Below are positions 16,745 to 22,781 of a DNA stretch of 25,392 nt, piece by piece (position 1 is the stretch's first letter; each line of letters opens with the position of its first letter). Under the pieces are notes generated by a model. It saw nothing but the letters and a program-made list of their open reading frames with translations, was not told the origin of the DNA and made no database searches. The position numbers were made by a program, and so were the translations under genes. Source of the stretch: a virus; the IMG/VR virus record IMGVR_UViG_3300025168_000603, positions 1-25,392 of that record; one strand, written 5' to 3'.

Positions 16745-17258
16745 CAGACCTGACCACAGCCATGAAATTCATACGCTTCAACACATGGTTAAAATATTGG
16801 AAAGACATACAGAAAATGAAGAAGCCTTTACTTCTAACCAAAAACAGTTTGTGTACGCAATATCTCGATGGTTTCAAACCAGACCGACTCCATGCAATGG
16901 GTATGATTTTAAAACGAAATGTGGACGACCAACTGTATCGAGCAACGGTAGCCACCCTACTTCTAGTGACGTATGCGAAGAGTGTCGAAACAAGCACTGG
17001 GAAAAGAATCCTCCTGTGCTATCGAAGGTAGAGCAACGCATCATTGACAAGGTAGAAAGCTTGTATCAAGAAATATTAGCCCGTCAATCTTTAACGCATA
17101 AAGATGTGAGGGACTTTTATAGTAGATTAAGGACTTGCACTAAGAAAGCAATCGAGAAAGATCACATGGTTTTTTATCTAACCAAGCTTGGCGGTAAGTA
17201 TGATTCAGACTGTGACGCTTTGGTACAAAAAATAAACAAGGAGATTGAATATGATTGA
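16722..17258 (+). CDS. Hypothetical protein with Cys-rich (zinc-binding) centre
   Basis: A 178-residue protein. The start at 16722 is taken because AAGGAG (16709-16714) is 7 bases upstream; the adjacent ATG at 16719 has only 4 bases of spacing. Cys58, Cys67, Cys85 and Cys88 (CX8C...CEEC) suggest a zinc site flanked by helical N- and C-terminal parts. No known family is recognised. Confidence 0.7.
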   Translation: MTIQELINRPDHSHEIHTLQHMVKILERHTENEEAFTSNQKQFVYAISRWFQTRPTPCNGYDFKTKCGRPTVSSNGSHPTSSDVCEECRNKHWEKNPPVLSKVEQRIIDKVESLYQEILARQSLTHKDVRDFYSRLRTCTKKAIEKDHMVFYLTKLGGKYDSDCDALVQKINKEIEYD

Positions 17259-17451
17259 TTTTACCGAAGAAGAACTAGAAATTATTACATCTCTAGCATT
17301 TAACGCGGCAATGGATTGCGACTCTGATCTTGGCGGGAAATATTCTGAAAACTTGTCGGAAACTTCGCGGGAAGTTTTGCAAGTACATAGTGAGCGTTTG
17401 TTAGGAATTGGTAAAAAACTCGCCGGAGTAAACAAAAATGAAGCTTTGTGA
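17251..17451 (+). CDS. Small acidic helical hypothetical protein
   Basis: A 66-residue protein; ATG at 17251 has AAGGAG 7 bases upstream and overlaps the previous gene by 8 bases. Acidic and helical (TEEELEIITSLAFNAAMD), with no recognised domain. Part of the tightly overlapping small-gene cassette. Confidence 0.65.
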   Translation: MIDFTEEELEIITSLAFNAAMDCDSDLGGKYSENLSETSREVLQVHSERLLGIGKKLAGVNKNEAL

Positions 17452-17638
17452 CGATGATTTGCAACGTTTGGCCGTGGTTGTCCACGCTTCTCAACAAGAT
17501 CTCGAAGAGGATCTTTCCGAAATTAAAACTTCCCGAATCGGTACCGCCGCTTTAGATTTTGAACTTCACGAAATGTGTAATCTTTTAAAAATCATTCATA
17601 AAGAAATTGATAGGAGAAATAAAAATGGCTTATCTTAA
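17438..17638 (+). CDS. Small helical hypothetical protein
   Basis: A 66-residue protein starting inside the end of the previous gene (14-base overlap) with GGAG upstream. Alternating acidic and hydrophobic residues predict two helices ('DLQRLAVVVHASQQDLEEDL', 'ELHEMCNLLKIIHKEIDRR'). No family is recognised. Confidence 0.6.
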   Translation: MKLCDDDLQRLAVVVHASQQDLEEDLSEIKTSRIGTAALDFELHEMCNLLKIIHKEIDRRNKNGLS

Positions 17639-18146
17639 TGAACCTAAAACTTTTGCGGCTATGGCACAATATGCACATGTTTTAAATTCTAAAAAAGAAC
17701 TTGGCCCAACCAATTTGTACACAAAAAAACCTTTAAAAATTGCTCTTACTACAACTGACGGTAAGGAACACCTTGATTTTGTTACGTTTTTTTTAATCAA
17801 TCAAATAAATTCGTTAGAGTCAAGGTACCCTAATTCTGGTTTAGCGGGGGGATTTTTACAAAATGGCAACGAGGAAAAAATGGGATGGGATACCGTAAAA
17901 ACTTTTACCAAAAAGATAACTAAGGTAATTCAACATCACCCTTATTTTCGAGATTACGCATCTTTGGGCGATAGGGTACCGATATTAAACGCAAACATCT
18001 TCATGCGGTACGAGGAAAATACGATGTCTCTTCCTAATTATCACGAATCGGATATTTGTTTTGTTTTAAATTGGATAAAAAACGATATATTAATTGATCT
18101 ATATTCCCGTGATCAAAAACGTTTGCAAGGAAAATGGAGCAACTAA
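17625..18146 (+). CDS. Hypothetical phage protein
   Basis: A 173-residue protein. The start at 17625 is supported by TAGGAG 8 bases before it; a longer frame from a TTG at 17607 is unlikely. It overlaps the previous gene by 14 bases. The sequence is mixed alpha/beta, with no membrane segment or catalytic signature that I recognise. Confidence 0.7.
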   Translation: MAYLNEPKTFAAMAQYAHVLNSKKELGPTNLYTKKPLKIALTTTDGKEHLDFVTFFLINQINSLESRYPNSGLAGGFLQNGNEEKMGWDTVKTFTKKITKVIQHHPYFRDYASLGDRVPILNANIFMRYEENTMSLPNYHESDICFVLNWIKNDILIDLYSRDQKRLQGKWSN

Positions 18147-18322
18147 TGAAAATAAAGCTAGAAATTAAAGTTGCTAACAACGGGCTTATGCACCTTTATC
18201 CAATAGATGAAAAAGGCCGTACTTTAACCAAAATTACTAAAACAAAGACCCTGACCCCCGAAACAATTAAGCTGTTTAAACAACTTGGATTTACTTTTTT
18301 AATTGGAGAAACAATATTATGA
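18146..18322 (+). CDS. Small hypothetical protein
   Basis: A 58-residue protein. The ATG at 18146 overlaps the previous stop as TAATG and has GGAG just upstream; an ATG at 18134 would add four residues. Basic, beta-rich start (MKIKLEIKVANNG). It may be a small DNA- or protein-binding domain, but no family is recognised. Confidence 0.6.
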   Translation: MKIKLEIKVANNGLMHLYPIDEKGRTLTKITKTKTLTPETIKLFKQLGFTFLIGETIL

Positions 18323-18558
18323 ATAATGACAGAGATCCGGTAGTTCTCGATGAAATAAAGCACGATTTACAGCAAAACTATTCAACACAAAGCATAGAAA
18401 TTGATCCTGACGCGCAGTACGAAGAAAAACGTGATAAAGAACTTGCAGATGACAGAAAAGCTGTATGTGGCATTATGGCAGAATTGGGGCAACGCCCGAT
18501 CAATGGTATCATCAAAGACATTATGAAATTAATTGACAACGCGAGGAAATTTGGATGA
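18319..18558 (+). CDS. Small acidic hypothetical protein
   Basis: A 79-residue, Asp/Glu-rich protein starting in an ATGA overlap with the previous gene; GGAG lies upstream. It is acidic throughout its first half, with a helical C-terminus (INGIIKDIMKLIDNARKFG). Its stop overlaps the lipase start (ATGA), so the two are coupled. Confidence 0.6.
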   Translation: MNNDRDPVVLDEIKHDLQQNYSTQSIEIDPDAQYEEKRDKELADDRKAVCGIMAELGQRPINGIIKDIMKLIDNARKFG

Positions 18559-19271
18559 AAAATCTAAAAAACGCGGCACTTTTATGCAAACAAGCTTACA
18601 AGTCTGGCATTCCTAAGACGTTAAAAATTGAAAATAAAAAAACTTCGATGGTCGCGTTTTTAAAACGTGAAAAAAATGCTAACTGGCTTGTCTTTCGGGG
18701 AACCGATAGCTTAAAAGATTGGGCTTACAATGCCAATTTTTTGCCCGTAAGGGTGCAAGGGTCTTGGATTCATTGCGGTTTTTGGCTTGCTCACCGTAGT
18801 ATATGGAAAGAAATACGCAAAGAATTAGACCCGCAAAAAAAATTAATTGTTACAGGGCATTCTTTGGGCGGCGCGTTGGCAGAGATTAGTATTTTATACC
18901 TTATGAGAAAAGGATTTAAAAATGTGGATCTCATCACTTTTGGCAAACCAAACGTTTTTGCTAAATGGCAAAGGGGAAAACAAGCACGTTTAAACGGTGA
19001 AGGGTTCAAGGTGCAACTTTCAGTTGTTAACGGGTCGGATGTGGTGGCTCGTATTCCTCGTATAGGCTATCGTGCCGCACTTAATCAAACGCAATTATGG
19101 TTTGCAGAAAATGAGGATTTTGTGGATCCTACGCCGGAGATGAAAAAAGACCAGTGGGAAATGTTTTCATCCGTCAGCAGTCACGACATGAGTAAATATT
19201 GCGAAAGAGTAGATGATTTTTTAGAAAGTGGATTTTTAGTCGCAACGCTAACCTCTAGTTTGCGTGAATGA
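18555..19271 (+). CDS. Class 3 lipase-like alpha/beta hydrolase
   Basis: A 238-residue protein with the lipase class 3 pattern: FRGTDSLKDW (47-56, oxyanion-hole region), the nucleophile elbow GHSLGG (Ser103), FGKPNV after the next strand, Asp162 in NGSDVVARIP and His210 in SSHD, giving a complete Ser-Asp-His triad. No signal peptide or membrane segment is evident, so it would act in the cytoplasm or be released at lysis. Lipase 3 enzymes hydrolyse acylglycerols or phospholipids; in phages they are uncommon. Possible roles are membrane weakening at lysis or lipid remodelling during infection (inference). It is the last gene before a hairpin and a strong terminator and is coupled to the upstream small gene by ATGA. 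Confidence 0.85.
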   Translation: MKNLKNAALLCKQAYKSGIPKTLKIENKKTSMVAFLKREKNANWLVFRGTDSLKDWAYNANFLPVRVQGSWIHCGFWLAHRSIWKEIRKELDPQKKLIVTGHSLGGALAEISILYLMRKGFKNVDLITFGKPNVFAKWQRGKQARLNGEGFKVQLSVVNGSDVVARIPRIGYRAALNQTQLWFAENEDFVDPTPEMKKDQWEMFSSVSSHDMSKYCERVDDFLESGFLVATLTSSLRE

Positions 19272-19280
19272 GCAAGTTTT

Positions 19281-19308
19281 GGCCCTTCTTGTGCGACGCA
19301 ATAGGGCC
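19281..19308 (+). terminator. Hairpin after the lipase gene
   Basis: GGCCCT (19281-19286) pairs with AGGGCC (19303-19308); an inner stem around TTGTG...CGCAA extends it. It is followed by TTTATG rather than a long T run, so it may slow or protect transcripts rather than end them. Confidence 0.45.
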
Positions 19309-19364
19309 TTTATGTATATATGTACGATTGAAAATAAAAAAAGTTTTTTTTGTACGGATGGGGA

Positions 19365-19439
19365 AACTGGTGCAACTGGTGCAACCTTCACGGATCACGG
19401 GGCTTTGACGGGGTACACTAGGTTGCACGGGGTACACGG
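19365..19439. repeat. Repeat cluster upstream of terS (candidate packaging or origin site)
   Basis: Contains a tandem 9-mer AACTGGTGC (19365-19382), a direct repeat ACGGGGTACAC (19408-19418 and 19427-19437), a perfect 9-bp inverted repeat GTGCAACCT/AGGTTGCAC (19379-19387 and 19420-19428), and CACGG at 19389, 19396, 19426 and 19435. CACGG is the reverse complement of the CCGTG core of the array before terL. This density in a non-coding gap next to the small terminase suggests a pac/cos or replication site. Confidence 0.55.
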
Positions 19440-19493
19440 TAGAAAATGCGTTAAGGGGTCATTCCTTTTTATTTTTTTATTTTTTTATTTCTT

Positions 19494-19519
19494 CCCCTAT
19501 ATACAATAGGGTTTTTTTT
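19494..19519 (+). terminator. Rho-independent terminator before terS
   Basis: CCCTAT (19495-19500), loop ATACA, ATAGGG (19506-19511), then eight T (19512-19519). The stem-plus-T-run form is canonical. It ends transcripts from the small-gene/lipase cassette and lies only 16 bases before the terS ATG, so terS needs its own promoter. Confidence 0.8.
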
Positions 19520-19527
19520 GATAAACT
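19519..19527 (+). promoter_or_regulatory. Candidate extended -10 for terS (near-leaderless)
   Basis: TGATAAACT: a TGn extension followed by TAAACT (19522-19527, 4 of 6). The predicted start would lie within a few bases of the ATG at 19536. There is no Shine-Dalgarno sequence, matching the arrangement at terL. Confidence 0.35.
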
Positions 19528-19535
19528 CTTTTTTC

Positions 19536-20132
19536 ATGAAAAGCCGCTACACAATGCCGCTCGAAGAGCGCAGAAAAAGAAACGCTCCCACTAAGCCGAG
19601 AAAGCTTGTTCCCCCTGAAAACCTTCCTTTAACGGGTAAGCAATCCCGTTTTGTAAAGGAGTACGTTATGTCGGACGGCATGTCTTCGCAGACAGAATGC
19701 GCTATTTCCGCAGGTTTTGGGGCAAAACATGCCACCGCTACCGCCTCCAAACTGATACGCCTTCCCCATGTGGCAAAGGCCATTGCCATCGCTACGCGAG
19801 AACGTGACGAAAAATACGGGATTAAATATGAAAGGCATTTAAGAACCTTGGCTGAAATTAGAGATAAAGCGTTAGCTGACGAATCTTACGCGGCGGCAAT
19901 TAATGCCGAGTATAGACGCGGGCAAGTGGGCGGCTTGTATATAAATAGAACAGAGGTCCGTCATGGGTCGATTGACTCAATGTCAAAAGAGGACGTTTTG
20001 AGGGCTTTGAATGAAATTCGAGGAACTATTATCGACGGGCATTCCGAAGAAATCCACGATTCGGAAAAAATCGGAAGCAAACTTCTGGAAGTCAATAAAA
20101 AGCCAATCGAAGAAACAACTCCCCCGTTATAG
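19536..20132 (+). CDS. terS: Terminase small subunit
   Basis: About 198 residues from the ATG at 19536; an ATG at 19554 is an alternative and neither has a Shine-Dalgarno site. After a basic N-terminus comes 'LTGKQSRFVKEYVMSDGMSS', then QTECAISAGFGAKHATATASKLIR, the DNA-binding helix-turn-helix pattern of Terminase_2-type small subunits. It recognises the packaging site and recruits TerL. The gene lies directly after a terminator and a repeat cluster that could be the packaging site. Its last 122 bases overlap the nuclease gene in another frame. It is separated from terL by a block of minus-strand genes, which is unusual. Confidence 0.85.
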   Translation: MKSRYTMPLEERRKRNAPTKPRKLVPPENLPLTGKQSRFVKEYVMSDGMSSQTECAISAGFGAKHATATASKLIRLPHVAKAIAIATRERDEKYGIKYERHLRTLAEIRDKALADESYAAAINAEYRRGQVGGLYINRTEVRHGSIDSMSKEDVLRALNEIRGTIIDGHSEEIHDSEKIGSKLLEVNKKPIEETTPPL

Positions 20133-20481
20133 ATTTACCCGTTTGGAGTCGTGGGCCTCGTTAGGGGTTCCGGATGTCCTCGTATGTGATGATGAAGGTT
20201 CGTTTCACCTTGTAGAACTAAAATCAATAACCGGCTATGCCTCTACCCTGTCGGCGCATCAGATTAGTTTTTTTTCAAGTCACGCCGAAGCTAATGCGTG
20301 GATATGGATATATAAAACAGGACGTTTAAACGCTCCGCAAATTTTTATTTACCACGCAAGCCAAATAATGGAACTAGTAAAAAAAGGCGTAAAGGCGGAA
20401 CCGTTTGGAGTTTGGAAGGAAACGGGGATTGACTGGGGGGAAGTTTGGGATAAAATTAAAGCCCGCCGAAACGGGCTATAA
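20011..20481 (+). CDS. PD-(D/E)XK nuclease (resolvase-like)
   Basis: A 156-residue protein from the ATG at 20011 with GAGGG 6 bases upstream. Motif: SEANFWKSIK, then a basic RLESW segment, GVPDVLVC (Pro-Asp) and FHLVELK (Glu-X-Lys), the PD-(D/E)XK core of VRR-NUC/Holliday-junction-resolvase-like phage endonucleases. It would cut branched DNA before packaging or act in recombination. The conserved 'SEANFWKS' start lies inside the 122-base out-of-frame overlap with terS, so the overlap is real and not a mis-called start. It ends at a hairpin terminator shared with the convergent operon. Confidence 0.8.
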   Translation: MKFEELLSTGIPKKSTIRKKSEANFWKSIKSQSKKQLPRYRFTRLESWASLGVPDVLVCDDEGSFHLVELKSITGYASTLSAHQISFFSSHAEANAWIWIYKTGRLNAPQIFIYHASQIMELVKKGVKAEPFGVWKETGIDWGEVWDKIKARRNGL

Positions 20482-20495
20482 TTTATATTTTTTTA
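20460..20495 (+). terminator. Rho-independent terminator at the nuclease stop
   Basis: AGCCCG (20460-20465), loop CCGAAA, CGGGCT (20472-20477), followed by an AT/T-rich tract ending in a run of T. It overlaps the nuclease stop codon and the end of the convergent ribbon-helix-helix gene, so it may work in both directions. Confidence 0.7.
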
Positions 20496-20629
20496 AGTTT
20501 GCGGGCATGTTCCAACGCTAACGTTTTTAAAATTTGAGAAATACTAGTACGTTGTTCCTCTGCAATTTCTTGCAAAGCTTTTTTCAGTTGAGAATCTATT
20601 CTAATTCCGATTTGCTTGTCATTGTTCAC
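20483..20629 (-). CDS. Ribbon-helix-helix (CopG/Arc-like) DNA-binding protein
   Basis: A 48-residue protein starting with GTG at 20629, in a GTGA overlap with the upstream gene; AAGGA lies about 9 bases before. The sequence MNNDKQIGIRIDSQLKKALQ followed by EIAEEQRTSISQILKTLALE is a clear ribbon-helix-helix: strand 'QIGIRI', helix, turn with 'RTSISQ', helix. Such dimers bind palindromic operators. It is a candidate regulator of this minus-strand block and possibly of the GTTTAAAC palindromes. Last gene of the operon. Confidence 0.75.
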   Translation of the reverse strand: MNNDKQIGIRIDSQLKKALQEIAEEQRTSISQILKTLALEHARKLKKI

Positions 20630-20790
20630 ATCAATTTTTCCTTTTTTAATAAATTTTCGTATTTGTCGGCAATTCTTGCCATTTCTTGCAATTCTTTGCT
20701 TACTAAAGAATCTGGTTTTTTGTCGTCATATAGTGCTAAAAGTGCGGGCAAAACGTGAATCCACGAAGTAATTTCTGGTTTTTTTGTCAT
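20626..20790 (-). CDS. Small hypothetical protein coupled to the ribbon-helix-helix gene
   Basis: A 54-residue protein from ATG 20790 to TGA 20626. It starts MTKKPEITSWIHVLPALLAL and has a charged helical C-terminus (LQEMARIADKYENLLKKEK). The stop overlaps the GTG of the ribbon-helix-helix gene, so the pair is translationally coupled; an antitoxin/partner relation is conceivable, but no toxin fold is recognised. Confidence 0.6.
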   Translation of the reverse strand: MTKKPEITSWIHVLPALLALYDDKKPDSLVSKELQEMARIADKYENLLKKEKLM

Positions 20791-20800
20791 TATAAAGCCC

Positions 20801-20977
20801 TTAAATTAAAAACATTAAAACGGTAAACAACCAAAAAAATACCGCTAACGAGACGGCACCTCCCACAAATGCGGCAATTTTTAAATATAGAACCCACCCC
20901 GTTGTTTTGTCATACCATTTGTAGATATTTTCGGGATCGTGAATATTTAATTTATTTTTAAAATCTTTCATTACCAT
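20801..20977 (-). CDS. Small single-pass membrane protein
   Basis: A 58-residue protein from ATG 20977 (AGGGGA about 7 bases upstream). The N-terminal 28 residues are polar (MVMKDFKNKLNIHDPENIYK), followed by one strong hydrophobic helix (about 29-58) running to the C-terminus. Possible holin, spanin-like or membrane regulatory role; no family is recognised. Confidence 0.6.
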   Translation of the reverse strand: MVMKDFKNKLNIHDPENIYKWYDKTTGWVLYLKIAAFVGGAVSLAVFFWLFTVLMFLI

Positions 20978-21007
20978 AATAATTCCCCTTATAAACGTTT
21001 AAACAAG

Positions 21008-21175
21008 TTAAATGAAAAGTGGTTTAATTGTCATTGCCACCATGTAAATTAAGACAATGGCGGCGGATATCGCTGCAACGTAAAACCCACCCTCTAAAAT
21101 AGAATCTGTAAAAACTTCCATTCGTCGGGCTCTTAATTGTTTTTGTCGCCTCTGTTCCCTTCGCAAAGTTCTCAT
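21008..21175 (-). CDS. Small basic membrane protein
   Basis: A 55-residue protein from ATG 21175, with GGAGGG before it inside the end of the upstream gene. The N-terminus is very Arg-rich (MRTLRREQRRQKQLRARRME), followed by one transmembrane helix (about 31-50). The positive-inside rule places the N-terminus in the cytoplasm. The pairing with the next membrane gene could be a holin/antiholin or two-part membrane complex, which is inference. Confidence 0.6.
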   Translation of the reverse strand: MRTLRREQRRQKQLRARRMEVFTDSILEGGFYVAAISAAIVLIYMVAMTIKPLFI

Positions 21176-21178
21176 AAT

Positions 21179-21436
21179 TTAAACCCTCCCTTTGTTGTTT
21201 CTAGGTGGTAATATTTTGCTTCCGGTGCATGTCCTTAAATGGCTATATTGTGTCCCTGAAATAGCTACCGCCCCGCCCTTAATTAAATGACTCCAAGCAC
21301 TTTCAGGCATTTGTACTCCATGCCCCTTTCCGATATTTACCTGTAAAAAATCGCGCTCGATTTGGGCTCTAGCGGCTTCTGTTCCCTGAATAACTTTAGT
21401 AACTTGTTGTGTACTTCCGTTGACATTAATTAACAT
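21179..21436 (-). CDS. Small hypothetical protein
   Basis: An 85-residue protein with GAGGA 7 bases before the ATG, just after the TTCATTCA leader and a GC-rich hairpin. Contains 'TEAARAQIERDFLQVNIGKG' and a Gly/Ser-rich C-terminal half. No recognised domain. It is immediately followed by the Arg-rich membrane protein gene. Confidence 0.65.
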   Translation of the reverse strand: MLINVNGSTQQVTKVIQGTEAARAQIERDFLQVNIGKGHGVQMPESAWSHLIKGGAVAISGTQYSHLRTCTGSKILPPRNNKGRV

Positions 21437-21460
21437 TTTGACGTCCTCTATTGAATGAAT

Positions 21461-21476
21461 GCCCCCGTAAGGGGGC
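21461..21476 (-). terminator. Intercistronic GC hairpin
   Basis: GCCCCC/GGGGGC with a 4-base loop, 6 bp and fully GC-paired. It lies right after the stop of the 21483-22061 gene and right before the TTCATTCA leader of the next. No T run follows, so it may be an RNA-stability or processing hairpin rather than a full terminator. Confidence 0.45.
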
Positions 21477-21482
21477 CATAAA

Positions 21483-22061
21483 TTACCCCGCTACAATTCG
21501 ATAGTATTCTTCCATTTTGCTTTCAGATTCTGGGGTATAACTATAATCAGAAATAACTTCTTCGGTGACTTCGGCGTTACCCCATAAAAACAAAAAAGAA
21601 CCTAAGCGATCAATTTGCAAAGTGTTTTCATCAGATGCGCCCATTTCGTCGAGGATTTCGTTTTTATTGGTACAACCGTGTTTTAAAATGTCTTCTTCGT
21701 CAAACACATTAATTTTATGACCGTCTGATAAAATTTTAATTATCATTCTTTCGATAGCGTCGGCGGCTTCAATGGGTATAGCTTTATGAAGCTCAGTTCT
21801 GTTTTTAAGATAATATTGAGCATCTGGCGCGGTAGTCACCACGACGTTTTTATTGGGTAATACCCCTACGCCTGTTATTTTAAGCTCTGGAAAATGCTTA
21901 TTAATAAGTGCTTGCGCGGCGTCTCTATCGGGATATGGGCTTGTGTGATCGTAAGGAACTTTGAGAGAAACTCTATTTTCCCCGTCCCCCGCCGTGGCTT
22001 TAAGGTAAGAGTTTGTTTTGTCAGTCATTGAAAAATATTTAACTTCGATTGCATAAGCCAT
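21483..22061 (-). CDS. Hypothetical phage protein
   Basis: A 192-residue protein with AAAGAGG about 8 bases before the ATG, in the TTCATTCA leader. The first 70 residues look beta-rich (IEVKYFSMTDKTNSYLKATA), followed by a helical acidic part. No family is recognised. Probably driven by its own promoter in the gap upstream (22094-22122). Confidence 0.7.
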   Translation of the reverse strand: MAYAIEVKYFSMTDKTNSYLKATAGDGENRVSLKVPYDHTSPYPDRDAAQALINKHFPELKITGVGVLPNKNVVVTTAPDAQYYLKNRTELHKAIPIEAADAIERMIIKILSDGHKINVFDEEDILKHGCTNKNEILDEMGASDENTLQIDRLGSFLFLWGNAEVTEEVISDYSYTPESESKMEEYYRIVAG

Positions 22062-22093
22062 GATAATTACCTCTTTTTATTGAATGAATGTAC

Positions 22094-22122
22094 ATAGTAT
22101 ATTAAATGCAAAACAATGTAAA
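22094..22122 (-). promoter_or_regulatory. Candidate promoter for the 22061 gene
   Basis: Minus strand TTTACA (22117-22122, 5 of 6), 17 bases, then TACTAT (22094-22099); TATACT at 22096-22101 is an alternative -10. The transcript would begin near the TTCATTCA motif at 22081-22088. Confidence 0.4.
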
Positions 22123-22128
22123 ACTTTA

Positions 22129-22332
22129 TTACTCGCTAAATTCAAATATATTTTCATTAATCCAATCAGTTGCACACTCAACGGCGGCACTTTCCGATTC
22201 TATCCTGTAACAAGTGAAGCAATATTCGTCTATCCATTCCCCACTAATAAATATTTGAATATTAAAAGTCGCGCTTTCGTTCCACTTGACGCGGATATTT
22301 TCCCCTTGTAGTTCTAAGTTAAAAAATTTCAT
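22129..22332 (-). CDS. Small hypothetical protein
   Basis: A 67-residue protein with AAAAAAGAGGTA directly before the ATG region, the same ribosome-binding block as its neighbours. Acidic, with an aromatic, beta-rich centre (FNIQIFISGEWIDEYCF) and helical C-terminus. No family is recognised. Confidence 0.65.
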   Translation of the reverse strand: MKFFNLELQGENIRVKWNESATFNIQIFISGEWIDEYCFTCYRIESESAAVECATDWINENIFEFSE

Positions 22333-22349
22333 TTCGTACCTCTTTTTTA

Positions 22350-22383
22350 ATATGCCCCCTTGCGGGGGCGTTTAAACGTTTAT
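22350..22383. repeat. 34-bp gene-end element, copy 1 (hairpin plus GTTTAAAC palindrome)
   Basis: An ATAT flank, the hairpin GCCCCC-TTGC-GGGGGC (22354-22369), then the palindromic CGTTTAAACG and TTTAT. It is identical over all 34 bases to 22748-22781. It covers the stop codon of the minus-strand gene at 22380 and separates it from the next gene. Confidence 0.85.
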
Positions 22384-22721
22384 ATTAAATCTTCGGAAGC
22401 TTGCATAAAGTCATATGCACATTGTTGCTCTTCTTCTAAAGTTGTTTGTCTAACCCTTACAACTCTACCAATTGCGGACAAAGCCGAATAAGTGGCGCAA
22501 TTTTGCCCCCTGTGGTTGTCGGAAAGCCAGAACCACGCCCCGATAAAAAAGTCACACATGGTAAAATCTTCGTCTATTGCTTCATCCATCCAAAGAAAAT
22601 CGTCGTTTGTATCCTCCATGATAGAATTCGACAAACCTTGTATTTGATCCATCGCCAGCCAGAATTCCCCGTTGTTTAAAGAAGATAAAAGGCTTTCGTA
22701 TTTTTGCTGAATAGGTGACAT
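22380..22721 (-). CDS. Acidic hypothetical protein
   Basis: A 113-residue acidic protein with GGAG about 10 bases before the ATG. Contains an aromatic, acidic middle (DDFLWMDEAIDEDFTMCDFF) and a helical C-terminus. Highly acidic small phage proteins can act as DNA mimics, but no specific family is recognised. The stop lies inside the 34-bp repeat. Confidence 0.65.
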   Translation of the reverse strand: MSPIQQKYESLLSSLNNGEFWLAMDQIQGLSNSIMEDTNDDFLWMDEAIDEDFTMCDFFIGAWFWLSDNHRGQNCATYSALSAIGRVVRVRQTTLEEEQQCAYDFMQASEDLI

Positions 22722-22747
22722 AATTTTTACACTCCGTATTTTTTTAG

Positions 22748-22781
22748 ATATGCCCCCTTGCGGGGGCGTTTAAACGTTTAT
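22748..22781. repeat. 34-bp gene-end element, copy 2
   Basis: Exact duplicate of 22350-22383, again ending in the stop codon of the upstream gene (here the SprT-like protease) and preceding the next gene's leader. Two exact copies 398 bases apart, each between genes, suggest a functional transcript element or a spreading intergenic repeat. Confidence 0.85.

Noticed and set aside
19264-19509. 81-residue plus-strand frame over the gap before terS
   Set aside because: It runs through a hairpin, tandem repeats and a terminator, and the product is low-complexity with no ribosome site.
20534-20758. 74-residue plus-strand frame after the nuclease
   Set aside because: It is opposite two better-supported minus-strand genes (20483-20629 and 20626-20790) and follows a terminator.
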